Below, piece after piece: positions 52,796-61,358 of a DNA stretch of 64,000 bases. The translations under genes and the position numbers were made by a program. Origin of the DNA: Opitutaceae bacterium (lineage in GTDB: Bacteria; Verrucomicrobiota; Verrucomicrobiia; Opitutales; Opitutaceae); the NCBI GenBank assembly GCA_016711225.1, contig JADJTK010000008.1, positions 124,001-188,000 of the forward strand, read 5' to 3'. Under the pieces are notes generated by a model. The model was given only the letters and a program-made list of their open reading frames with translations, did not search any database and had not been told where the DNA came from. Numbering within the stretch: position 1 is the first letter of the stretch; each line of letters opens with the position of its first letter.

Positions 52796-53950
52796 TCAGT
52801 AGCGGAGCGAAATCCCGAAACTCAGGATGTTGTTGTTGAACGGGACCTCGGGCGAATGGTTGTTCCGGTAGATATAGGAAGCCTGGAAGGACACGCTCTC
52901 GCTCATAGCGTAAACCACCCCGGCATCCCCGACGAAGAAGTCATCCTCGCGGTTCGACTGGGCATACTTCGTATTCTGATAGCTCAAGCCGGCGTTGGCG
53001 CTCCACTGGGGGGTGAACTCGAATTTGCCGCCGGTGCGCACCGCAAAGACCTCCTGCGAGATACCGAGGGCTGAATTGTCGAAGTCGTTCGAAACGGCGA
53101 AGTCGAACGAGGTCTTCGGCGAATAGACATAAGTCAGTGCGCCGGATAGGGACAGTTGGTCAGTCGAACGGTCGGCGGTTGGGTTCAGCGGGTCCTTATG
53201 GTCAAAGTCCCGCATCCCATAGCCGACCCGGACTTGGCCCTTCAACTTCGGGGTGAATTCGCCCCGGGCGCCCACGTTAAAGAAGTGATCCGTCGAATCG
53301 TAGTCGCGGGGGTCGGTCGAAATCTCGTTCACCGTCGTTGTGCGATAGCGGTAGCCAACGCTCACGTCCACCTTGGGGGAAACGCCGTAGTACACATCGA
53401 CAGGCAGGCTCACATGCCGATTGTCGGCGTACCTGATTCCGACGTAGTTCGTGCTGTCGTACATGATCCCGGCGCCGATGCTGGTCTTGGCCGAGGCCGA
53501 CCACATGCCGTTGACCGAGGCGTCGAACAAATCGTGGCGCACGCGTTGATCAACATTGCGGATCGTCATGCTCCCTTGGTCCATCTGATGATAGCCAATG
53601 CGGGAATCGATTTTCGTCTTGCCGCTATCGAAGTTGAGTTCGCCCACGCCGGAAAACAGGTCGGCATGCAGCTCGCTGTTGTCCACATAGCGCTCGAAAT
53701 CTTCGCTGACCTTCAGCAGGCCCTTGGTCTGGCCGCCGTTGTAGTCGAGCTCGATGCCCGGAATCAACGAGAAGACGGTGTCCGAGTTCTTGTTCTTCTC
53801 CTCGAAGTTAACGTTATCGTCGAAACGGACCTGCGCCACACCGGTGAGGTGCACGGTGGTCTCGTCGCTCAGAATAAAGCCGGCGGCGCCAAACACCAAC
53901 ACGGGGCCGCAGGTGAGCGCGGCAATGCCTAGGATCGATTTACAGCTCAT
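52796..53950 (-). CDS. Outer-membrane beta-barrel protein (BBP2/porin-like)
   Basis: This 384-residue protein has a signal peptide (SILGIAALTCGPVLVFGAAG). The mature part consists of alternating hydrophobic/polar strands separated by Asp/Asn-rich turns, for example VHLTGVAQVRFDDNVNFEEK, DVSVGYRYRTTTVNEIST and AGLSYQNTKYAQSNRED. It ends in the C-terminal aromatic strand ILSFGISLRY, as expected for BAM-inserted barrels. It probably supplies the outer-membrane pore for the polysaccharide, as similar barrels do next to short Wza-like proteins. It ends 1 base before the Wza-like gene starts. Confidence 0.88.
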   Translation of the reverse strand: MSCKSILGIAALTCGPVLVFGAAGFILSDETTVHLTGVAQVRFDDNVNFEEKNKNSDTVFSLIPGIELDYNGGQTKGLLKVSEDFERYVDNSELHADLFSGVGELNFDSGKTKIDSRIGYHQMDQGSMTIRNVDQRVRHDLFDASVNGMWSASAKTSIGAGIMYDSTNYVGIRYADNRHVSLPVDVYYGVSPKVDVSVGYRYRTTTVNEISTDPRDYDSTDHFFNVGARGEFTPKLKGQVRVGYGMRDFDHKDPLNPTADRSTDQLSLSGALTYVYSPKTSFDFAVSNDFDNSALGISQEVFAVRTGGKFEFTPQWSANAGLSYQNTKYAQSNREDDFFVGDAGVVYAMSESVSFQASYIYRNNHSPEVPFNNNILSFGISLRY

Positions 53951-53970
53951 GGAAGGTATGTGCTGAAAAC

Positions 53971-54423
53971 TCAGCTGGCGGGGCTGACCAAGTCAGGATT
54001 CATGATCTGCGGCGGGAACAACGGCGCAGCAGGACCAGCGGGAGCGGCGACCGCGGAAGACGGGGCGGCCAAGGCTTCACGCACTTCGGCGGGAACGCAA
54101 TCGGCGACACCGGCGACGATCTCAGCCGAACGGTCCGGATACACATCGAGGGCCACGCGGACCAGCTCGGGGGAAAGCTTCGGCAGGCCTTTGCACACGG
54201 CGCAAACGATCTCGATGACCTTGTCGGGAATCGCGGTGACCGAGGCGGAGACCAGCTTCACGGCCGACTCCGGGTTGTCGGCGGCGGCTTTGGCGACGAC
54301 GGCGGAGGCGTTGGCGGTATCGACCTTGGCCGCGGCGACCACTGCATCGATGTTCACATCGGCACGCGCAGCCAGAGCCGCGATCGAAATGCTCAGCAAC
54401 AGGGTAAAGGAGCGTTTGTTCAT
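53971..54423 (-). CDS. Small secreted Ala/Val-rich protein of the export operon
   Basis: This 150-residue protein has a signal peptide (MNKRSFTLLLSISIAALAARA). The mature part is helical and Ala/Val-rich (VAAAKVDTANASAVVAKAAA, LVSASVTAIPDKVIEIVCAV), with two Cys near the middle and one later, and a Pro/Ala tail. No family was recognised. Being first in the minus-strand operon with the barrel, Wza-like and Wzc-like genes, it may be an accessory periplasmic factor. The 113-base region to the divergent TPR gene must carry promoters for both directions. Confidence 0.72.
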   Translation of the reverse strand: MNKRSFTLLLSISIAALAARADVNIDAVVAAAKVDTANASAVVAKAAADNPESAVKLVSASVTAIPDKVIEIVCAVCKGLPKLSPELVRVALDVYPDRSAEIVAGVADCVPAEVREALAAPSSAVAAPAGPAAPLFPPQIMNPDLVSPAS

Positions 54424-54536
54424 ATTAGGGACTTGTTTGAGTCTGGATAAGAGAAGAAGACGGATACTCGGGCAGCAAGGCCAAATTTGGTAGCAATCGT
54501 GTGCCGATACGGTACGGTTTCACTCGACCGCCGCAG

Positions 54537-56186
54537 ATGGACCCCCAACAACAAAAAGTAAACATCCAAGCCGCCCCCCGGCTGTCTTGGTGGTCGTTCC
54601 CGATTTCAATCACCCGGGAGGCCTCCGGCCTTCGGGTCCATATCGCCTGGTTGAGGGTGTTCCAGCTCTTGGCCGGTACGGCGGTGTCGCTCTGGCTGCT
54701 CACCGCCACCGCGCTCTTTGTCTGGGTGAAGTACGGGCGGGGCTTCAGCGACGCCAACATCGTCGACATCCTGCTGCCTCAGCGCTGGGCCGCCTATCGG
54801 GTAGCCCGCGGGAATTTCTACATCAACCAGGCGCAAGAGGAGCTCAAGCAGCAGAAATGGGTCGACGCCATCCACCATCTACGCGTGGGCGTGGCAGCCG
54901 CCCCGGCCAACACCGAGGGGCGCCTCATTCTGGGCCAATTCTTCACCCTCTTTGGACGCATCGAACTGGCCCAGCGCACCCTGCTCGACGGCCTGCCCTA
55001 CGCCCAGGACGACATCAAATACCTCAAGTCGCTCTTCGGCTTTCTCCTCCAGTACCAGGAGGACGACGAGGTGCGTCGCATCGCCACCCAGCTCCTCCCC
55101 GCCCGCCCGGAACTCAACGAACGCAACCAACTCGTGGCCCTCGCCGCTGCCTCCGCCCATTTCTATCGCAGCAACAGCGACGCCGCCGAGGCGTTGATCC
55201 GCGACTACGATCTATTGCGCACCAAGGACGGTCGACTGCTCCTCGCCCGCCTCGAATGGGAGCGCGGGCACCGCGATGTCGCCTTGGCGCAACTGCGCGC
55301 CTACAGCACCGAGTTCCCCAACGACGAGGATTTCTACAGCCAACTGGTCTCGTTCTACCGCGAGCTGGGCCGTAGCAGCGAGGTGGAGAAATTCGCGTTC
55401 CTGCGCGAGCTCTCCAACCCCCGCAGTGTCGCGGCCCGCCTCGACCTGCTCCAGGCCTACCGGCGCAACAACAACACGGCTCAACTTCAGAGCGGTATCG
55501 ACGCCTTGCTGCGCGACTTCGCCGGCGACCAGAATGCCCTGCTCGCTCTCGGCAATTTCGCCACCGAGAACGGCGACTCCGCTCTCGCCCGGCGCGTCTA
55601 CCGTCACTGCGAGGACCATCAGCTCAATACCGAGGCGGTGGGCCTCATGGTCGCCGAGGCCCATATCGTCGCCCGCGAATACCGCCCTGCCCTCGCCTTC
55701 ATCGCCGAATTTGGCGAAGCCCATCGCGAGTGGCTCCAGAAGTTCCTGGGTGTCGTCAACGGCCTCCAGGCTGTCGCCTGCCTCGGGCTGGGTCAGCGCG
55801 AAGACGCCGAACTCTATCTGAGCAACTTCCTCGCCCAGCCCAACCTGCGTGCCGAGCACCTCACCGCCATCGCCAACCGGCTGGTCGTCATCGGTGCGCG
55901 TGCCCAGGCCCGACGGGTCCTCGCCCAAGCCGTGGCCGCCGACCCCCGCAACCAAATCGCTCTTACGCGCCTGATCGAGATCGACCTCGACGGCGGCCGT
56001 TCCGAGGAGCTCAACGCCAATCTGCGCCGCCTGCTCGCCATGCGCCGCCCTTCCCCCGAGCTGCTCCAGACCGCCCGCACCAAACTTGCCGGCGACCGTT
56101 TCCTGTTCCTGGCCGACCGCGAGGAGCTGCTCGACGCCATGCAGGCCGCGCTCGACCGCAGCCCGGTCCCGGTCCCCGGAGCCTAA
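54537..56186 (+). CDS. Membrane-anchored TPR protein next to the polysaccharide export operon
   Basis: This 549-residue protein (ATG 54537; an in-frame GTG at 54501 is possible) has one transmembrane helix (LLAGTAVSLWLLTATALFVWV, about 42-62). A long array of TPR-like helices follows (INQAQEELKQQKWVDAIHHL, LILGQFFTLFGRIELAQRTL, ALGNFATENGDSALARRVYR, GARAQARRVLAQAVAADPRN). Such anchored TPR proteins often scaffold polysaccharide synthesis or export machines (PelB/AlgK-like), which fits the divergent export operon, but the role is inferred. Confidence 0.82.
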   Translation: MDPQQQKVNIQAAPRLSWWSFPISITREASGLRVHIAWLRVFQLLAGTAVSLWLLTATALFVWVKYGRGFSDANIVDILLPQRWAAYRVARGNFYINQAQEELKQQKWVDAIHHLRVGVAAAPANTEGRLILGQFFTLFGRIELAQRTLLDGLPYAQDDIKYLKSLFGFLLQYQEDDEVRRIATQLLPARPELNERNQLVALAAASAHFYRSNSDAAEALIRDYDLLRTKDGRLLLARLEWERGHRDVALAQLRAYSTEFPNDEDFYSQLVSFYRELGRSSEVEKFAFLRELSNPRSVAARLDLLQAYRRNNNTAQLQSGIDALLRDFAGDQNALLALGNFATENGDSALARRVYRHCEDHQLNTEAVGLMVAEAHIVAREYRPALAFIAEFGEAHREWLQKFLGVVNGLQAVACLGLGQREDAELYLSNFLAQPNLRAEHLTAIANRLVVIGARAQARRVLAQAVAADPRNQIALTRLIEIDLDGGRSEELNANLRRLLAMRRPSPELLQTARTKLAGDRFLFLADREELLDAMQAALDRSPVPVPGA

Positions 56187-56211
56187 CCGCAGCCGGGCAG
56201 TCCGACGCAAC

Positions 56212-56239
56212 TGGAGGGCGAGGCTCCGCGCGAGCCGGG
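56212..56239. repeat. Dispersed intergenic repeat, family TGGAGGGCG
   Basis: Near-copy of 46591-46618 (25 of 28 positions). Confidence 0.6.
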
Positions 56240-56257
56240 AACGCCCCGAGCCCTCGT

Positions 56258-56286
56258 CGTAGCTGGAGCGCGAAGCGATTCAGCCG
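56258..56286. repeat. Dispersed intergenic repeat, family CGTAGCTGGA
   Basis: Near-copy of 41801-41829 (25 of 29 positions). Confidence 0.6.
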
Positions 56287-56449
56287 CCCGTGCTGGGCCG
56301 GCCGCTGTGTCGGCTACCGAACCGAGCGCACCCCCTCGCGGCTCGCCGGGAGGCTCGCCCTCGAGGCTGCGCGGTCCTTCAGCGTGGGCGAGGCCCCGAC
56401 CCGACTACGGAACGCGAATTCATAATACGGATGCGTAGCGATTCTTGCC

Positions 56450-57976
<1,527 letters not shown>

Positions 57977-58037
57977 GGGATGGGCGTGCATTGACAAGCG
58001 CGGCTTTGCCGCGGCCAAATGGAATTTTTCCCGGCAA

Positions 58038-59123
58038 ATGAACCGCTGGTCAATCGCCTTGTTCCGCCTCTTCGGCATCCGCCTCGAAATGCACGCCACC
58101 TTCGTGCTGCTCCTGGCGGCGGCCGGCTACGACGGCTGGCGCGCTGGCGGCCCCTCCGGAGCGGCCTGGGAGGTGGCCTTCGTGGGGCTGATGTTCACCT
58201 GCGTTGTGCTCCACGAGTTGGGCCATGCCCTCGCCGCCCGCCACTTTGGCATCCGAGCCTCGCGTATCCTTCTGCTTCCGATCGGCGGCATGGCGCAGTT
58301 CGACTCCCTCCCCCGCCAGCCGGGCCGTGAACTGGTCATCGCCCTCGCCGGGCCGGCCGTGAACTACGTGCTCATCGGAGTACTCGGACTGGGCTTCGGA
58401 TGGCCCACGGCATGGGCGGAGTTCGTCGTCCCCCCGACGCAACTCTCCGAGGTGCCTCACGCCCTGTTGCTGATCAATCTGGCAATGGGCCTTTTCAACC
58501 TTCTGCCGGCCTTCCCCATGGACGGCGGCCGGGTGCTGCGCGCCCTCCTGGCGATCCGCTTGAGCTACCCGCAGGCCACCCGCTGGGCGGCACGCTCCGG
58601 CCAGGCCATCGCACTGCTGTGCGCCGCCGCTGCGGTCTATCACGGGATCTGGATGCTGGCCGCCCTCTTCGCCTTCATCCTCTACGGTGCCGAGATGGAA
58701 TACCGCCTCGTGCGCACCGAGGACTTCTACTCCGGGCTGAGCATCGGCGACGTCACCCGTCGCGACTTTCTGGGTTTCTCGCCGGAAACCACCGTCGAGG
58801 CCGCCCTCGAAGCGCTGCGCCGCACGGTCCCGCAGGATCTCCTGCTCATCGCCGCCTCCGGCCCGGTAGGCATCGTCCCCCGGGCCAGCATCGCCGCGGC
58901 GATCCGGGCCGGGCGCGAGCAGGACCCGCTCGCCCAGCACGCCGAACTCGACTTCCTCGTACTCCAGGCCGAGTGGCCCCTGGGCAGCGCGGTGGGCGAT
59001 CTCCGCCGGCGCTCGCAGCAACTGTTCCCGGTGTATTCGTTCGGTCGCCTCGTAGGGGTGTGCGATGCCCGGCACCTCGAGGAGACCGTGCGGCTGTTGC
59101 GCCTGCCCTCCGGCCATCGTTGA
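58038..59123 (+). CDS. M50 site-2 protease family membrane protein with C-terminal CBS-like region
   Basis: This 361-residue intramembrane metalloprotease has the zinc motif VLHELGHALAARHFG (His59, Glu60, His63) and the third ligand in NLLPAFPMDGGRVLRALLA. About five or six hydrophobic helices cover residues 18-230. The last 120 residues (SIGDVTRRDFLGFSPETTVE, GPVGIVPRASIAAAIRAG, QLFPVYSFGRLVGVCDARH) form a degenerate CBS pair, as in SpoIVFB/Rv2869-like S2P subgroup III. It probably cleaves membrane-bound regulators. The ATG at 58038 is 61 bases from the divergent sigma-54 regulator start. Confidence 0.92.
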   Translation: MNRWSIALFRLFGIRLEMHATFVLLLAAAGYDGWRAGGPSGAAWEVAFVGLMFTCVVLHELGHALAARHFGIRASRILLLPIGGMAQFDSLPRQPGRELVIALAGPAVNYVLIGVLGLGFGWPTAWAEFVVPPTQLSEVPHALLLINLAMGLFNLLPAFPMDGGRVLRALLAIRLSYPQATRWAARSGQAIALLCAAAAVYHGIWMLAALFAFILYGAEMEYRLVRTEDFYSGLSIGDVTRRDFLGFSPETTVEAALEALRRTVPQDLLLIAASGPVGIVPRASIAAAIRAGREQDPLAQHAELDFLVLQAEWPLGSAVGDLRRRSQQLFPVYSFGRLVGVCDARHLEETVRLLRLPSGHR

Positions 59124-59134
59124 CCGATCGGCGC

Positions 59135-59162
59135 AAAAAAGCCGCCGAACTGAATCGGCGGC
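59135..59162 (-). terminator. Rho-independent terminator for the Cys-rich gene
   Basis: An 8-bp stem (GCCGCCGA with TCGGCGGC, loop of 6) flanked on the minus strand by T6. It lies 21 bases downstream of the Cys-rich gene stop. Confidence 0.8.
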
Positions 59163-59183
59163 AGTGAAAGAACGGCAGGCGAA

Positions 59184-59468
59184 TTACTTCTTGGCGGGAG
59201 GATTGCACTTCTCGCAGGTCTTGCCGGCCTTGGCGGCCTCCGCGCAGCAGGCCATCGCGGCGGCGTCCTTCTTGCAGCAAGGCTTGTCGCAATCCGCCGG
59301 GCAGGCCTTCGCTTTGTCGCAGGTCGCCGCGGTCTTGTCGCAGGTGGCGGCGCAGGTCTTGTCGGCCTTGTCGCACTGCTCCTTCTTCACGGGCGCGTCG
59401 GCGGCAGAAGCCAGGCCGGCACAGACAGTGAATACGGAGAGGGCGAGCAGCACACGGAGGGATTTCAT
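59184..59468 (-). CDS. Small exported Cys/Lys-rich protein (putative metal-binding)
   Basis: This 94-residue protein has a signal peptide (KSLRVLLALSVFTVCAGLAS). The mature part contains fourteen Cys in a loosely repeating pattern: CDKADKTCAATCDKTAATCD, KACPADCDKPCCKK, AMACCAEAAKAGKTCEKC. Alternating Cys and Lys/Asp suggests metal binding or a disulfide-rich envelope protein, and internal repeats of CDKx suggest expansion by duplication. No family was recognised. It has its own terminator. Reading starts at 59468 (an in-frame ATG at 59477 adds three residues). Confidence 0.8.
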   Translation of the reverse strand: MKSLRVLLALSVFTVCAGLASAADAPVKKEQCDKADKTCAATCDKTAATCDKAKACPADCDKPCCKKDAAAMACCAEAAKAGKTCEKCNPPAKK

Positions 59469-59598
59469 GGGTAACATTTGGGTAGGAAGCAGAACTTCGG
59501 GCCCGGGGCACATGAGGTGCCGCCGTCGAAACCCGAGGCGGACAAGGCTGTCGCGACACCACCGCCCCGTCAATTCCTCCCGCCCATCCCCACAAAAC

Positions 59599-59628
59599 AA
59601 AAACGGCACCCTTTCGGATGCCGTTTTT
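59599..59628 (-). terminator. Terminator following tRNA-Ala
   Basis: AAAAACGGCA pairs with TGCCGTTTTT around a short inner stem (CC/GG) and TTTC/GAAA loop. It ends in a T-run on the minus strand, 5 bases after the tRNA 3' end. Confidence 0.85.
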
Positions 59629-59633
59629 GAAAG

Positions 59634-59709
59634 TGGTGGAGCCGAGGGGTCTCGAACCCCTGACCTCCACAATGCCATTGTGGCGCTCTTCCAACTGAGC
59701 TACGACCCC
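59634..59709 (-). tRNA. tRNA-Ala, anticodon GGC
   Basis: 76 nt including an encoded CCA. The acceptor stem GGGGTCG pairs with CGGCTCC. The D-arm has GCTCAGTTGGAAGAGC. The anticodon arm CCACA-ATGGCAT-TGTGG has anticodon GGC, and the T-arm is AGGGGTTCGAGACCCCT. It is followed directly by a terminator. Confidence 0.97.
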
Positions 59710-59881
59710 ACTTGTTCGAACGAGAGGCCAGACAATCGAAACCGGGCATGGGGAGGCAAGGACTTTTTTGAGAAATTTGCATTCTTCGAAAACGTCCCAG
59801 GCCTCGCCGCCGCGCCCCGTCACCAATCGCTCTCGACCCCGCCGCCGCGCCCCGTAGCCTTCGCGCCAGTCCCCGTCCACC

Positions 59882-61039
59882 ATGCCCGACCCTGCACCGC
59901 TGCTCAGCTCCACCCAACGTAAGATTGTCGGCTTCGCCTGCGCACTGCTGGCCACGCTGGTGATCTGCTTCTTGCTGGCCCTGCTAATCGTGGGCTTGGC
60001 GCGGGCCCTGGGCATCTTCTCCCCGGTGCTGTGGCCCTTGGCCGTAGCCGGAGTGGTGGCCCTCGTGCTCCAACCGGTGGTGACATTGATGGAGACCCGC
60101 CTGAAGGTGCGCCGCCTCACCGCTGTCGTGCTGCTCTACGGGGCCTTCGTGCTCGCGTTGCTCGGCATCGCCGTTGCGGTTACACCGGTGATTGTCGCCC
60201 AGACGCTGGATTTCATCCACACCTTGCCCAGATTGTGGGAACAAGTCTCCACCTACGCCCAGGCGCATTACCCCAAATGGATCGCCTACAGCCGCGAACA
60301 GATGGAAAACCCGACGGTGAAGCAGTTCGTCGAGGGCGTGGCCGCACAGGTGCAGGACCTGCTCGCCACTGTGTTGCCGGGGATGAAGGCCGCCTTGGGC
60401 CAGATCCGCGGTGCAGTCGGGGCACTGGTCGGGCTGGCCCTGGTTCCCGTCTACCTCTTCTTCTTCCTGCGCTCCACCAGCGATGCCTTCGGCCATCTGC
60501 GCGGCCTGCTCCCGTTCCTGCGTGACGACCTGCGCGATGACATTGTTTTCCTGGTCCGCGAGTTCGTCGGAATTGTGGTGGCCTTCTTCCGCGGCCAGTT
60601 GCTGATCGGCCTGGTTATGGGGGTGATCTTCGCCATCGGCTTCAGCATCGCCGGGCTCAAGGCCGGCCTGGTGATCGGCCTCGTCATGGGACTGCTCAAC
60701 ATCATCCCCTATCTGGGTACGATGATTGGCCTCTCCATCGCGCTGCCGCTCGCGTTCTTCCAACCCGAGGGTGGCTTGTGGCTTCTGGGTACCGTACTGG
60801 CGATCTTCGCCGGAGTGCAGGCCCTCGAGGGCTGGTTCCTCACGCCCCGCATCATGGGCCGGCAAACGGGGCTGCACCCGGTGGCGATCATCGTGGCCAT
60901 CCTCTTCTGGGGCATCGCGCTCGACGGGCTGCTCGGTATGGTGCTGGCCATCCCGCTCACCGCCTTTTTTGTCACCGCGTGGCGGCTCGTGAAGCACAAG
61001 TATCTGGAGACTCCGGCCCCCGGGGCCCAACCGCAGTGA
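59882..61039 (+). CDS. AI-2E family transporter (PerM-like permease)
   Basis: This 385-residue protein has about eight helices in the AI-2E/TqsA-PerM arrangement. Two N-terminal helices (CALLATLVICFLLALLIVGL, FSPVLWPLAVAGVVALVLQP) precede a soluble amphipathic region (about 100-155), VPVYLFFFLRS, then GQLLIGLVMGVIFAIGFSIA. The conserved NIIPYLGTMIGLSIALPLAF and LTPRIMGRQTGLHPVAIIVA follow. The last two are family signatures. Members export small molecules or sodium; the substrate here is unknown. The ATG precedes PDPAPLLSSTQRK. Confidence 0.93.
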   Translation: MPDPAPLLSSTQRKIVGFACALLATLVICFLLALLIVGLARALGIFSPVLWPLAVAGVVALVLQPVVTLMETRLKVRRLTAVVLLYGAFVLALLGIAVAVTPVIVAQTLDFIHTLPRLWEQVSTYAQAHYPKWIAYSREQMENPTVKQFVEGVAAQVQDLLATVLPGMKAALGQIRGAVGALVGLALVPVYLFFFLRSTSDAFGHLRGLLPFLRDDLRDDIVFLVREFVGIVVAFFRGQLLIGLVMGVIFAIGFSIAGLKAGLVIGLVMGLLNIIPYLGTMIGLSIALPLAFFQPEGGLWLLGTVLAIFAGVQALEGWFLTPRIMGRQTGLHPVAIIVAILFWGIALDGLLGMVLAIPLTAFFVTAWRLVKHKYLETPAPGAQPQ

Positions 61040-61169
61040 GGGCCGGGGACCGAGCGTCTTGTCGGCTTGTCCCCTTCCTCTGTGGTGAAAATCCCGCTCC
61101 TTTGCGCTCTCTGCGTTCTCGGCTCACGCGAAGTTTCGCCAGGCGAACAGGCCAGCTCACCACGGTGGC

Positions 61170-61349
61170 CTACGCGGTGGACGGAGACCTGACGAAGCCA
61201 GCCGAAAGGCCCCAAACCAAGAGATCGGTCCGGCGCGAGCGATAGCGCAACATGGCGTACGTGGCGCCCTGGCAGAGAACCAACACGCCCAACGCAATCT
61301 CGCTCGCATCACGGACCTCGTACGACTTCTGAATCCAGGTGAACTTCAT
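61170..61349 (-). CDS. Possible small membrane protein (59 aa)
   Basis: The ATG at 61349 gives KFTWIQKSYEVRDASEIALG, then VLVLCQGATYAMLRYRSRRT, DLLVWGLSAGFV and a stop at 61170. It has one or two short hydrophobic helices with a basic hinge. It begins 9 bases after the DNA polymerase gene stop on the same strand, so could be cotranscribed. There is no homology evidence; it is a candidate only. Confidence 0.35.
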   Translation of the reverse strand: MKFTWIQKSYEVRDASEIALGVLVLCQGATYAMLRYRSRRTDLLVWGLSAGFVRSPSTA

Positions 61350-61358
61350 CGCACCGCC

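Larger units (their letters stand above)
56187..56449. other. Intergenic region rich in dispersed repeats
   Basis: Holds copies of two repeat families (56212-56239 and 56258-56286) and GC-rich inverted segments such as GAGGCTC/GAGCCT. No gene seen. It lies between the convergent TPR gene and the sigma-54 regulator gene. Confidence 0.55.
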
